DNA of 64,000 bases from the NCBI GenBank assembly GCA_017465745.1, contig JAFTVM010000006.1:1-64000 (forward strand). Reading direction: 5' to 3'. Below the pieces are notes generated by a model. That model was given only the letters and a program-made list of their open reading frames with translations. It was not told the DNA's origin and ran no database searches. Source of the stretch: Oscillospiraceae bacterium. Lineage in GTDB: Bacteria; Bacillota; Clostridia; Oscillospirales; Oscillospiraceae. Positions 25,901 to 35,621 of the stretch are shown here, piece by piece. The translations under genes were made by a program, and so were the position numbers. Each line of letters opens with the position of its first letter. Position 1 is the stretch's first letter.

Positions 25901-27484
25901 GATGTACTGATATCGATTTCCGGAAGCGCCCTCCTTGAATCGTTCGAAGGGCATCACTTCCCCATTGCTGTTGACCACTTCCACCGTCACATCCGCACTG
26001 GCCGTAATAAAGGAGAGCGCCTTGCCCTCACCGGGGCGAATATGCAGCGTATAGGTATTGGAGTAGCCGTTGGCAGATACGGTCACTTCGATGATCGTCT
26101 CTTCTGCATCCTCCAGTGCCACAGTCACGCCACTGGCAGCATCCTGACCATTCACGGTAACCGTATAGCTTTCATCCAGGGGTGTTGGGGTAACAGTCAC
26201 GGCAGTCACCGTATCCACGACCTTGTAGACATACGCCGTTACATCGCCGCTGAAGCGTGTCACGGCGGTCTGATCCACGCCGTTCTGATCCGCAACAGAA
26301 AGGGCGCGCAGAGACGGGATTCGTTCAAAGTTGACCGTATAATCCTGGGCGTAGGTGTAGCCATCCGCCTCAACAGCGCTGACACGATAGATGACGGTAT
26401 TGCCTGCCGCGCCGCGCCCCAGAACATTGGGCGCGCCGCTGGTCAGGGATTCAAAGGGAATATTCTGCCGCATTTGGGCGCCGGTCTGGGCGGAGCTATA
26501 AATGGCAGTCAGCGTCGGCGCCCGGCTCAGCAGATCCGCATCGTATTCAGCATAGGTGTAAACGGTTCCCGTAAAGGTATCCGTCACGGCAGCCGTGGCC
26601 TGCCGGTCATTCCAGGCTCCGATCTTGAACTCATCATCGGTAAATTTATTCTCTTCATTATCCCCGGAACCATAGCTGCCGGACAGACGGAAGCTGTCCA
26701 GATCCAGCCACAGATTTTCAGGCAGCGCAGCCTGTACCGTCATGTCAGCAGTCACGGTAATACTGCCCTGCGCGTACAGGCCATTGTGGCTGACACAGAA
26801 GGTGTAGTCTCCGGCGGGCAGTTCCAGTACGCCGTCACCATCATCCGTCCAAACCTTTCCGTAGGGGTTTTCCGCAGTAATGGAAACGCCGGAATAGACA
26901 TTGCTTCCATCGCTGAACGTGACTTTATACTGGGTGCCGGACTGGGCGTTTTCATAGTCAGAGATGGCGGTATTCAGGTTCTCAGCCAAAACAGCAGCAG
27001 ATGCACTGTCGATGCCCACAAACTGGCTGTAAGCAGTATCATAAGCCTCCCAGGCAGCAGCCTGAACGTCCGCATCCCTCCTCTGATATTCCGCCATTGC
27101 GGTCATCAGCTTCTGAAGTCCCGGACTCGGCTGGCTGTTTTCAGCCTCGCTGAATCGGAAATATTCCACTTCCGCCGCCATCTTGTCCAGCGCGAAGTCT
27201 CCATCCTCGTCGCTGCGGGTGTAGTTGCCCACCACGCCGTCGATCTCAGAGATCATCCAGCTGTCCAGACCTGTAAATACATGGCCGCTGGCTGCCAGCG
27301 CCTCCTGCAGGGTCTGTCCCTGGGTATAAGTCACGTACTCCGGCGCAATTACCAGTGCGCCGTTTGCTTCTGCCACCAGCACGAAGGCATCCTCCGTGAC
27401 TGCCATAACGCCTGTGGGCAGTGCTCCCACCAGCATCGCAGCGGAAAGCAGCAGACAGAGCAGTCTCTTTCCCGTCATTTTCAT
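22937..27484 (-). CDS. Secreted dockerin protein with PQQ-like beta-propeller
   Basis: 1,515 residues. Signal peptide (1-28); residues about 200-900 several cadherin-like/Ig-like beta-sandwich modules (VNFERIPSLRALSVADQNG, YVLHILKSPP); residues about 945-1335 a PQQ-like beta-propeller (GSPILVDGYLITYASDKLFRVD, MVFVALSNGTVQAFNA, CSPVVYNGRAYVG); about 1340-1440 a bacterial Ig-like domain (KTAYAEGETFDPTGMVVTATY); about 1450-1515 a type I dockerin with two Ca-binding loops (DVNMDGTIDTRD and DVDGNGGIDVQD). No membrane anchor is present, so attachment would be through the cohesin protein encoded at 41.3-43.1 kb. Bacteroides BtuG is also a beta-propeller B12 binder, an analogy only. The start follows AAGGAG. 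Confidence 0.87.
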   Translation of the reverse strand: MKMTGKRLLCLLLSAAMLVGALPTGVMAVTEDAFVLVAEANGALVIAPEYVTYTQGQTLQEALAASGHVFTGLDSWMISEIDGVVGNYTRSDEDGDFALDKMAAEVEYFRFSEAENSQPSPGLQKLMTAMAEYQRRDADVQAAAWEAYDTAYSQFVGIDSASAAVLAENLNTAISDYENAQSGTQYKVTFSDGSNVYSGVSITAENPYGKVWTDDGDGVLELPAGDYTFCVSHNGLYAQGSITVTADMTVQAALPENLWLDLDSFRLSGSYGSGDNEENKFTDDEFKIGAWNDRQATAAVTDTFTGTVYTYAEYDADLLSRAPTLTAIYSSAQTGAQMRQNIPFESLTSGAPNVLGRGAAGNTVIYRVSAVEADGYTYAQDYTVNFERIPSLRALSVADQNGVDQTAVTRFSGDVTAYVYKVVDTVTAVTVTPTPLDESYTVTVNGQDAASGVTVALEDAEETIIEVTVSANGYSNTYTLHIRPGEGKALSFITASADVTVEVVNSNGEVMPFERFKEGASGNRYQYILVPGETYSYVATAGTYYHIADEFTMEDVADSTIELDVPREDWLAELAFGTKSSSKYKNTLPLDSAFVSADHSYGAEYVDTEHLAYVWVATEESDVTIQAIYNQIFASALYHGKQQIKSLTSGAATGVQLNRFLMDENPIENTVTIRLTKEADGITYYQDYIVDFSRTLTLEDLGTKCDGITASLVQEDGSIGFSSDVKEYAVTVSMAAETLDLSVIPHAGNTCYGEEAVGYRVVVDGVDVTEAEAASIALDGSLETQSVTITVENSKAPDGSSDYVLHILKSPPVEAIFEIDPENALLNLRERLSGERLWSDEKDAFQLCEGYSYDYTLTQYGYVGRSGTISVTRDEAGRLVVTDGTDSYLVTENEAGGGTVTIPWTLERAAVNSTIDASLTSEWENFRGAESNNAVTDAAIPTAAEDGTLYWANQIGSGIDSDAVGSPILVDGYLITYASDKLFRVDTITGEVVATGTMDHKSSFSITPPTYAEGMVFVALSNGTVQAFNAVTLESLWIYADPLGGQPNCPLTVKNGYLYTGFWNSETGDANFVCLSITDEDPGQGKENKIASWYYTAKGGYYWAGAFASDDYVLVGTDDGTNTCTSQTSRLLLLDPKTGALLDSWDGLNGDIRSSIVYDADTDAYYFTSKGGSFYSVQVNAERKLANMWSTALSNGTKGTPMSTCSPVVYNGRAYVGVSGAGQFAAYSGHNITVIDLNQKAAVYSVQTQGYPQTSGLLTTAYEEESGYVYVYFFDNMTPGKLRVLRDQAGQTAADYVTTEDAHSTAYALFTPTGDQAQYAICSPVVDAYGTVYFKNDSAYLMAFGSAIKKIEVTTLPDKTAYAEGETFDPTGMVVTATYANGKTRDITNYVTCSADALTEENAVVTISFEHVMYHNAENGTSMTAGVAATTPTVTLELTIGEDTAEQLRGDVNMDGTIDTRDANLVVSYYYGNEDLGGQQMELADVDGNGGIDVQDANLIVSYYYGNMDAFPAES

Positions 27485-27503
27485 TGCTCATTCTCCTTTC
27501 AAG

Positions 27504-29777
27504 TTAATATCGGCACTGGATCCATTTCATCCACAAACGGTCAATCCATTTGGATTCCGATTGCAGATGCTGTCGTGTCGCGCTGTGCAGTTGAAGTGCT
27601 TCTTCCCGCTGCTCTTCTGACAGCTCCCGGCTGCTGAAAATGGCCATGGCATTCAGATCAATGCCTTTTTTCAGCATCCGGGCAAATTCCTCTCCAAACC
27701 GCTGTCGGATCGGATCGCACAGATCATACATCGATCCGTTTCCGCGGTCGTATCCCAGCCTCTCCAAAAGCAGCGCCGTATCCGCAAAGATCCAGGCAAT
27801 GGCTTCGCTTCGGTTCTTTCCGCTGAACATTTTCTGTCTGTGGGAGACCAGGATGTATCTTCTGACGATCAGAAGAAGGACAGCTGAAAACAGAATCAGC
27901 CAAACCAGCAGGAAGCCCCGGCCAATGGCTCTGGAGATGGTAACCAGATAGCCACCATCAGGCTCGGGCGCTTGGGCGTTTTCCTCCGGAGTCTCTTCCA
28001 GCTCCTCGCCCTCTTTGAGCTCTGTGTTGTCATCTTCACTGTTCAAACCATCACCGGTCCCGTTTTCAGCGGATTCCCCCAGACCCGGGGTTATCTCCAT
28101 GGGGATCCATCCGATACCATCGTGATAGACTTCAACCCAAGCACCGGCACAGGTGCTGTCCACCTCAATGGATGCGCCTCCTTCCGCCTGGGCAGCCATT
28201 TCTTCCGTGATCACGTATCCTTCCGCGTAGCGTGCAGGAATGCCGAAATAGCGAAGTGTCATAGCGGCCACCGTAGCATACTGGAAGCTTGTTCCTTCTG
28301 CAATGGAAAGCGGCAGTTCCATATCCTCTGCGACGCCTTCTTCCCCAAAGCAACGGTTCAGAAAGTCCAGCACACAGGTCTGGGCCTGCTGAGCGGTCAT
28401 ACTGTCAGGCGCGCCGTACTGATCCCATTCCTCAGCCAGCAAATCCATAACCGCTTGAGGTACTTCCAGATAGTACTTGGAAACAAACTCGCGGTAGGCA
28501 CTTTCTGCTTTCCTGAAATGGCTGACTGCCTCCTCATCCGATGTCTGAAGGTATTGGAGCACCGAAGGAAGCATATCCGCTCCACCATAAACAGAAGCGA
28601 ATGCATATACTCTTTCCCCATGGGACCGGATTGCGTCGGTATTCAGATCCTGCGCAGACAGGTTTATCCCGGAACTGAGGCTGAAGGGCACATACAGATA
28701 CCTGCTGCAGGCACCGATATTCTGGATCGTGATCCCATTTTCCGCTGCTTCGCTGCGAAGCAGCGCCGCCCTGAACTGCATATTCGGGTTAAATTCATTC
28801 AGATTCAGCCAGTACAGGAGGTCTTCATTTTCAGCAAGGATCTCTGGATCCAGCGCGGTCCAGGTATTTCCCTCAAAAACCGCGCCCGTAAACCCCCGAA
28901 GATGCATTGCTTCGGGATTCTCCATCGTCACCACCAGCGCAGGGCGAACATCCTCTGCCGGATCCTGATAATCCGTGAGGTTCCCCTCCGGAAGCGTGGT
29001 ATACCTGGTTTCAAATTTGTATTCGTGGATGGAATTGTGCAGATTCTCCCTGAACGCCGCCTGATTCACTGCCCAGGGCAGTGCTGCCACTGACACAAGA
29101 ACACATCCAACCGCAATAAAAGCGATCCAACTGAGTAAAACTGACACGGCGGCTTCTCCTCTGCCCCATCCGCTGCTGAGCAGCAAAAATACCGCTGTCA
29201 ACACAACAGGCAGCAGGTATGCGAGCGATACCTCGTGCCGGAATCCTATCATGCCAGCCAGCACCAGTCCCGGCAGTCCAACTGCCAGGATGGCCGGACA
29301 AACGGAAGCAAGCAAAATACAAAGCATGGCGCCCAGTCCGCCCAAGAGGATCGAAATCAGCAACAGACAGGTACCGCTTTCCTGGGAAGAAAGCTGCGTT
29401 TTCAATTCCGGCAAGACCCATCCCGTAGCGGATGTCCAGGTATCTCCCAGCTGATTCCAGAAAATACTGGTCCCTTCCAGAACCTGCTGTCTGAAAAGAA
29501 GGATCAGAAGCAGCATCAGAATCAGGACGCCGGGATAGAACCAGCCTTGGCGACGAACGCCGGTAAGCAAGCCGTAAATGATGCAAAGGCAGATGCCTGT
29601 CAGCAGCATCGCCCGCGGATGACTGATCTTTGCAAATCCCGTCAATTCCGCGAAAATGATGGACAGCACACAAAATGCCATTGCTGCGGCTGAAATTCGG
29701 ATCAGCCATCCAAAATTTAGATGCTGCAGCTGCTCCGGTGGACGGAGCCACATTCCCTTTTTCGTTTTCGGGGTCAA
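27504..29777 (-). CDS. TgpA-like membrane protein with inactive transglutaminase domain
   Basis: 757 residues. About six N-terminal helices (20-240), an extracytoplasmic transglutaminase-like domain (roughly 420-580), an acidic linker, one further helix (about 625-645) and a C-terminal cytoplasmic domain. The fold is clear from LRYFGIPARYAEGYVITEE and AWVEVYHDGIGWIPMEITPG. Yet the positions of the usual Cys, His and Asp hold S497, G545 and E561, so thiol catalysis is not expected. It follows the DUF58 and MoxR genes, the standard neighbours of this family, in the middle of the B12-linked gene run. Confidence 0.87.
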   Translation of the reverse strand: MTPKTKKGMWLRPPEQLQHLNFGWLIRISAAAMAFCVLSIIFAELTGFAKISHPRAMLLTGICLCIIYGLLTGVRRQGWFYPGVLILMLLLILLFRQQVLEGTSIFWNQLGDTWTSATGWVLPELKTQLSSQESGTCLLLISILLGGLGAMLCILLASVCPAILAVGLPGLVLAGMIGFRHEVSLAYLLPVVLTAVFLLLSSGWGRGEAAVSVLLSWIAFIAVGCVLVSVAALPWAVNQAAFRENLHNSIHEYKFETRYTTLPEGNLTDYQDPAEDVRPALVVTMENPEAMHLRGFTGAVFEGNTWTALDPEILAENEDLLYWLNLNEFNPNMQFRAALLRSEAAENGITIQNIGACSRYLYVPFSLSSGINLSAQDLNTDAIRSHGERVYAFASVYGGADMLPSVLQYLQTSDEEAVSHFRKAESAYREFVSKYYLEVPQAVMDLLAEEWDQYGAPDSMTAQQAQTCVLDFLNRCFGEEGVAEDMELPLSIAEGTSFQYATVAAMTLRYFGIPARYAEGYVITEEMAAQAEGGASIEVDSTCAGAWVEVYHDGIGWIPMEITPGLGESAENGTGDGLNSEDDNTELKEGEELEETPEENAQAPEPDGGYLVTISRAIGRGFLLVWLILFSAVLLLIVRRYILVSHRQKMFSGKNRSEAIAWIFADTALLLERLGYDRGNGSMYDLCDPIRQRFGEEFARMLKKGIDLNAMAIFSSRELSEEQREEALQLHSATRQHLQSESKWIDRLWMKWIQCRY

Positions 29778-29791
29778 GGCTTCCGCCTCCC

Positions 29792-30928
29792 TTACAGTTC
29801 AATTTGTGATAGTTGTTCCCGATAGTGTTCAGGATCGAACGCGATTGCGCCGTCCATGACCGTTTTACCGCACAGCAGCATGGTCACATGACCGAATCGC
29901 TGAAGATCCATGGCTTCACTCTGGGGTTCCTCCGCAATATAGACCATGTGGGCACACAATGCGGGAGCGCTGGTCTGGAGCAGCAGTCCGGCACCGCTGA
30001 TGCCATCCCCTGCGCCTGTTGCCCGCATCAGTCGCGGGACAATGCCAACCAGATCATCCATTTCACGGATCTCATGGAGGATGCATAAATTTCTGTCCGT
30101 GTCATTCCAGCCAATCAGAAACTGAATGGACTGGTCGAGAAGGCAGCGGCACAGGGACACAACCGCTTCCGCCTGTGCATCGATGATCTCCGAATCACCG
30201 GACGCTCCCGTCCGCTCCCAAAAAATGAGCACATTGCGGGTAATGGGCAGCGCCGGATCCCGGACGATCAGCTTGTCAAATTTGCTGCTCAGCTTCCAAT
30301 GGATCTGTCTGGGACTGTCTCCCGGTACATATTCCCGGATCTGGTACGTTTCCGTCAGATCAGAACCGGGGCACTCCTGCGCGTACATTTCGCTGTCATC
30401 CATACTGTATGGAATCGGAATCAGCGAGACATTCGCCTCAAAGGTATCCGGCTGAACCGTCATATGTGCCACCGCTTTGGTCTTACATGGAACACCCATC
30501 AGTCCGAAGCAGTCATAGAGAACCACCTGGTCTGAAGCGATGCGCAGGCGTCCGCAGTAATCACTGCCGGTGTCAAGCTGCGTTTTCTGCTGGCGTTTCG
30601 GCGGCATCCAGGTCACCACGGGGATGTCTCTTTTTTCACCGTTCAGCTGATTCTCGACCCCAACGCTGCATCGGACCCGGAGAACAGGTACGACAGTCGG
30701 ATTGTCCAACACAAGGGAAAACCTTCCGCTTTCACCCTTGCGGATATTCGCCGGAGCATCGATTTTCACCGCCAGATTTTTTCGGATATACAGGTTCAGA
30801 GGCAGGCTGCACAACGGGATCAGAATCAATACCATTGCCAGAGCCAGGGCTGCACTGCTGCCAAAGCAGGCGAAAAATCCCAGAAACAATCCTTCCAGTG
30901 CCAGCCAGCCTAATTTCATTGCGATCAT
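29792..30928 (-). CDS. DUF58 domain protein
   Basis: 378 residues. Two N-terminal membrane helices (about 8-48), a beta-rich middle (KIDAPANIRKGESGRFSLVLDNPT), then the DUF58 core with the conserved TYQIREYVPGDSPRQIHWKLSSKFDKLIVRD segment and a vWA-like C-terminal part. DUF58 proteins act with MoxR ATPases and transglutaminase-like membrane proteins in poorly understood assembly processes. The same three genes are consecutive here, which suggests maturation or assembly of the secreted proteins of the locus. Confidence 0.88.
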   Translation of the reverse strand: MIAMKLGWLALEGLFLGFFACFGSSAALALAMVLILIPLCSLPLNLYIRKNLAVKIDAPANIRKGESGRFSLVLDNPTVVPVLRVRCSVGVENQLNGEKRDIPVVTWMPPKRQQKTQLDTGSDYCGRLRIASDQVVLYDCFGLMGVPCKTKAVAHMTVQPDTFEANVSLIPIPYSMDDSEMYAQECPGSDLTETYQIREYVPGDSPRQIHWKLSSKFDKLIVRDPALPITRNVLIFWERTGASGDSEIIDAQAEAVVSLCRCLLDQSIQFLIGWNDTDRNLCILHEIREMDDLVGIVPRLMRATGAGDGISGAGLLLQTSAPALCAHMVYIAEEPQSEAMDLQRFGHVTMLLCGKTVMDGAIAFDPEHYREQLSQIEL

Positions 30929-30946
30929 AAGCAGTACCTGCTTCCG

Positions 30947-31882
<936 letters not shown>

Positions 31883-31897
31883 ATTATCCTCCCAATA

Positions 31898-34800
31898 TCA
31901 TTCTTCTGGATCCGGTGATTCCCCATCCGGGGGCTGCGTAATCGGCGGATCCGTTTCAGGCGGCGGCGCCACAGGAGGCTCCGTTACCGGCGGCGTATAG
32001 TCAGGATCCTTCGCGCCGCAGTGGATGCACACGCCATCCGCATAGGCGTGGTATTCCTCGAAGGTACCTTCATGTACCAGATCATGACCGCATCCGCCGC
32101 AATGATGGACAATCTTTTTGCAGGTTGCATCCTTCACTGTCAGCGCCCCGTTGCATCCAACGTCCCAATCGTGGAGGACACCGCATACGCTGCATTCGTA
32201 ATCCTCCCAGCCTTCGTCGTAAACGTACTGATGCTGACCACGGTTCATTTCCTCACCGCAGGAAGAGCACTTCTGGTAATGCTCCGAGGCCGTATAATTC
32301 CACCTGCTGTTCAAAGAATGCCCCTTGGCAGGACTTTCTTCCTCACGGACCTCAGCACATACGGTGCAGGAAACCATCCTGGTGCCTGCTTCGGTGCAGG
32401 TGGCGGTATTGCTGCCCGCGATCTCCTTCCAGGTATGGGTCTGGGCCATCCCGCAGCCGGAGCAGGTATGCGTCTCCTCCGAACATGTCCAGTCATGTGC
32501 CTCAGGGTCACCAATGGTGGTTTTGCAGTCGTCGCAGAAGCGGATATGGGTGCCATCCTCCAGATCCATATAGGTCAGATGCGCGTGGGCACAGTCTTCC
32601 ACCAGTCCGCAGCAGCGGCAGATATGGCGGACAGAGCCATCCTCTTTCTCCACCGTTTCCATCTGATGATTGATGTCGTAGCTGCCATTTACCGCTGTGA
32701 CGCAGTATCCGACAGTGCTGCCATATCCGGCAGTACCGCCGCCCACATCCCAGCCATAGCAGAGGGTATAGCGCAGTGTCAGCACATCGCCGTCTTCCAG
32801 ATAGTATTGCGACATGGACTGTCCGGGGAAATAGGTTCCGTCCAAAGAGAACAACCAGCCGGAGCCACTGGTATAGTCAAACTCGTTATAGGTACCGCCC
32901 GAACCGCTGCTCTTATTCAGTCCGTTTCGATAAATACAACGCCACAGGGTCGCAAGACCCGTTCCCTTGCCGAAACGGTTATCGATGGCGCGCAGGATCT
33001 CTTCCTCTGTGGAGCCATACTGGTTCCAGCTGCTGCCGTCCAGGGCATTTCCGGCATAGCCCGGTGTCAGGCTTTGCAGGTAGAATCCGCTGTCCAGGGT
33101 ACCGGAATACCGTCCGCCCCAGCCCAGGGAATTGGCTGCGGCGCCAAAGGGTTCGCCGGTATCCTGCCCCAGAACCGCTTTCGCCACAACATAGGAGATT
33201 GGCTCATCGGCAAGGACCTCATAGGAAACGGAATCCACAACACCCAGACCCACGACGGTCATATCGATATAGATCGTTGCCGTGCCTGTCTTCTGTCCGG
33301 CCTGGTTGCGCTGCCCCTTCAGCGTCAGTGTCAGCTCGCCGTAATTGCCGTAAGCATCTTCCGCATAAATCGTGAGGGTATGGGTATTGGTATCGCCTGT
33401 TTCGGGGTTTCTGGGATACAGCGTATATTCCGAAGCAGTGCCCGAGGAGCTGATATAGCGGATTTCCTCTCCGTCCAGCGTCACGATCAGCTTTGTATCC
33501 GTTCCATTGGCGGGAATATAACCGATGACAGTTCCGTCCGCATCCTCACTCCAGGCGTTCACACTCAGGTTGGTGGCAGTGTCATTGATCACGACCTGAC
33601 CGTCAGTGAGATTTGCTGTGATTTTGACCGTATTTTCACCCCTGTGCTTATAGGGAATATTGATCCTGAATTCATAGACCGTTCCGCTCCGGTCTTCAGC
33701 CGTAACGGTAAAGGTATTTTCGCCGGTCTTTCCGTTCCTCAGGAGCAGCGGGATATCATCCGAAGCCCCCAGGGATCCTGTTCTTCCGCTGCCGGACTGG
33801 TAGCAACTCACAGAAGTGATCTCGAGGTCAGAACCATCCGCACCGGCCATGGACATGGTATAAGACAGGATCCCACCCTCCAGCTGATCGTCGTAGATGG
33901 CATCAGCGGTTTTTGCTTTGCCGTTTTCACAGATGACCGTTCTGTTCTCCCCGCCGGCGGTATATCGCATTTCAAGATACACATCCATGGAATAGTTCAG
34001 GACGATTTTGAAACTCATCTGTTGTCCACCCGCAAGCGCCAGGACTGTGATGATGTATGCGTTGGAGGAAAAGCCATCCGGAAGTGTCATCGGCAGACTT
34101 CCTCTTTGCTCCAGCTTTCCTCCCCCTGCCCCCTCTGAGGTATAGGAAATATTCAGAATACGGGCGCTTTCATGATCCGCGCCCTCAAGGGCGATCTCAT
34201 ATTTCAAGGCGCCGGCAGAAAGCTGATTATTCTTGATCCCTGTCGAAACGCTTTCACCGGGCTGACAAATATGCGTTCTTCGGGTGATGCCTTTTTCCAG
34301 CCATGTAAAGGAAAGCCGAATATCCAGCGTATCCACGAAGACGACGGTGAAGTGAAATCGAACCGTTTGCGCCGTGCCGTCCTCATCCATGCTCTGCGCT
34401 TCAAATGTCAGGTAATAGACTTCCCTGTCGGAGCCGGTTGCGGACTGGAGGATCAGAGAACCACCATTCACATTCAGCAGTCCCGTGCCGCCGGAAGCAG
34501 TCATATATTCCCCTTTAACGATTTTTGCATTTTCCGCAAGGGCACCCACCAGCTTGGGGGTATAGGAAAACACATTTTCTGTCAGGTCATTGCTCTCCAC
34601 CGTCCTTGAAGCCTTGTTATTGGCTGTGCAGGTCATTTTTCCGGTGGTGTTGTTATTCTTGTCCCAAATGAGTTCCAGTTCCAGATCCAACGCATAATGG
34701 CAGTGGAGCACATAGGTAAAGGTAATATCCTTCTCTGCAAGATTTCCCTGACCATCACGTTTTTTCAGATGCGCAGTGACCTGGAAGGTGTAGTCTCTTT

Positions 34801-35476
34801 CGGCATTGGCATCGGCAAGGGCTATGACCACCTCACCGTTTGTGGAAGCTTCACGGTACGCACCGTCTCCCTCTTTCAGATGGACAGCGGTGATCTCTAC
34901 ATTTCCGGCTTCCGTACCGGTGAAAGAAAAGGTGTATTTCAGCTCATTACCCACCAGCTGGGCGGTATTGATCGTCTTGGCTACCGCCTCGGATGGACCG
35001 CAGACGATGGTCTTGGGCTGCGTACCATACTTGTACCAGGTCATGACCATTGCCAGATCCAGCTGCGCTTCCTCGCCGCCTTCTTCTCCCCGATTGCCGT
35101 CCTCCTGTCCCTCGTCGCCATCACCGGCATCAGGATCATCCGACTCAGAATCCTCCGGCTTGTTTTCTTCCGGTTTGGTTTCGTCAGGATCAGGCTCTTG
35201 GGGCTTTGTTTCGTCAGGCTCTGTTTCCGAAATTTCCGAATCTTCCGGCTCCGTCGCATTCTCAACGGTTGTGTCACCGGAATCCGGATCGTCGGAATGA
35301 TCTCCCACCTGAAGCGCTGTAATATCCAGGATCTCTTCATTGATCAGCGGATTCTCAGGCTCCGCAGCTTCCAGCGAGATGCCGGGAACACAAAGCCCCA
35401 GCAAAATGGCTATGATCAGAAACGCACACAGTCCCGCCCTGCCTTGTTTGCTATGTAAGAATGAATTCCAGATCAT
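31898..35476 (-). CDS. Large surface protein with Ig-like repeats and DUF4430 domain
   Basis: 1,192 residues. N-terminal signal/anchor segment (about 16-36); an acidic Asp/Glu/Pro/Thr spacer (65-140); five or six related beta-sandwich repeats of about 95 residues (140-730), each with the pattern R.ICQPGESV or RTVICENGKAKT followed by YT or YEIAL; a DUF4430 transcobalamin-like domain at about 735-915 (TATIYIDMTVVGLG, SGSGWLFSLDGTYFPGQSMSQYYLEDGDVLTLRYT); a Cys-rich region with many CxxC pairs (930-1165); and a Pro-rich tail. No dockerin. It opens the MoxR-DUF58-transglutaminase group. Corrinoid binding by the DUF4430 part is inference. Confidence 0.82.
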   Translation of the reverse strand: MIWNSFLHSKQGRAGLCAFLIIAILLGLCVPGISLEAAEPENPLINEEILDITALQVGDHSDDPDSGDTTVENATEPEDSEISETEPDETKPQEPDPDETKPEENKPEDSESDDPDAGDGDEGQEDGNRGEEGGEEAQLDLAMVMTWYKYGTQPKTIVCGPSEAVAKTINTAQLVGNELKYTFSFTGTEAGNVEITAVHLKEGDGAYREASTNGEVVIALADANAERDYTFQVTAHLKKRDGQGNLAEKDITFTYVLHCHYALDLELELIWDKNNNTTGKMTCTANNKASRTVESNDLTENVFSYTPKLVGALAENAKIVKGEYMTASGGTGLLNVNGGSLILQSATGSDREVYYLTFEAQSMDEDGTAQTVRFHFTVVFVDTLDIRLSFTWLEKGITRRTHICQPGESVSTGIKNNQLSAGALKYEIALEGADHESARILNISYTSEGAGGGKLEQRGSLPMTLPDGFSSNAYIITVLALAGGQQMSFKIVLNYSMDVYLEMRYTAGGENRTVICENGKAKTADAIYDDQLEGGILSYTMSMAGADGSDLEITSVSCYQSGSGRTGSLGASDDIPLLLRNGKTGENTFTVTAEDRSGTVYEFRINIPYKHRGENTVKITANLTDGQVVINDTATNLSVNAWSEDADGTVIGYIPANGTDTKLIVTLDGEEIRYISSSGTASEYTLYPRNPETGDTNTHTLTIYAEDAYGNYGELTLTLKGQRNQAGQKTGTATIYIDMTVVGLGVVDSVSYEVLADEPISYVVAKAVLGQDTGEPFGAAANSLGWGGRYSGTLDSGFYLQSLTPGYAGNALDGSSWNQYGSTEEEILRAIDNRFGKGTGLATLWRCIYRNGLNKSSGSGGTYNEFDYTSGSGWLFSLDGTYFPGQSMSQYYLEDGDVLTLRYTLCYGWDVGGGTAGYGSTVGYCVTAVNGSYDINHQMETVEKEDGSVRHICRCCGLVEDCAHAHLTYMDLEDGTHIRFCDDCKTTIGDPEAHDWTCSEETHTCSGCGMAQTHTWKEIAGSNTATCTEAGTRMVSCTVCAEVREEESPAKGHSLNSRWNYTASEHYQKCSSCGEEMNRGQHQYVYDEGWEDYECSVCGVLHDWDVGCNGALTVKDATCKKIVHHCGGCGHDLVHEGTFEEYHAYADGVCIHCGAKDPDYTPPVTEPPVAPPPETDPPITQPPDGESPDPEE

Positions 35477-35562
35477 CGTAAAATCCTCTCAAAACATATT
35501 GTATTGTGCCAGCTTTCCTTTACCGGCTTACAGCAAGTCAGCAAAGGAAAACCCACAATCCT

Positions 35563-35603
35563 GTGAAGAAAAGGAAGGCGGGGCAGGGGCTTTGCCCCGC
35601 CTT
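35563..35603 (-). terminator. Terminator-like hairpin after the 1,864-residue dockerin gene
   Basis: AAGGCGGGGCA pairs with TGCCCCGCCTT (7-base loop); the minus strand continues CCTTTTCTTC. Probably a partial terminator inside the gene run. Confidence 0.6.
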
Positions 35604-35621
35604 CGTTGTTATGGTGCTACA

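Noticed and set aside
24485..27637. A 1,050-codon open frame on the plus strand
   Set aside because: It is antisense to the dockerin/propeller gene, has no ribosome site, signal or recognisable domain, and arises from codon bias of the true gene.
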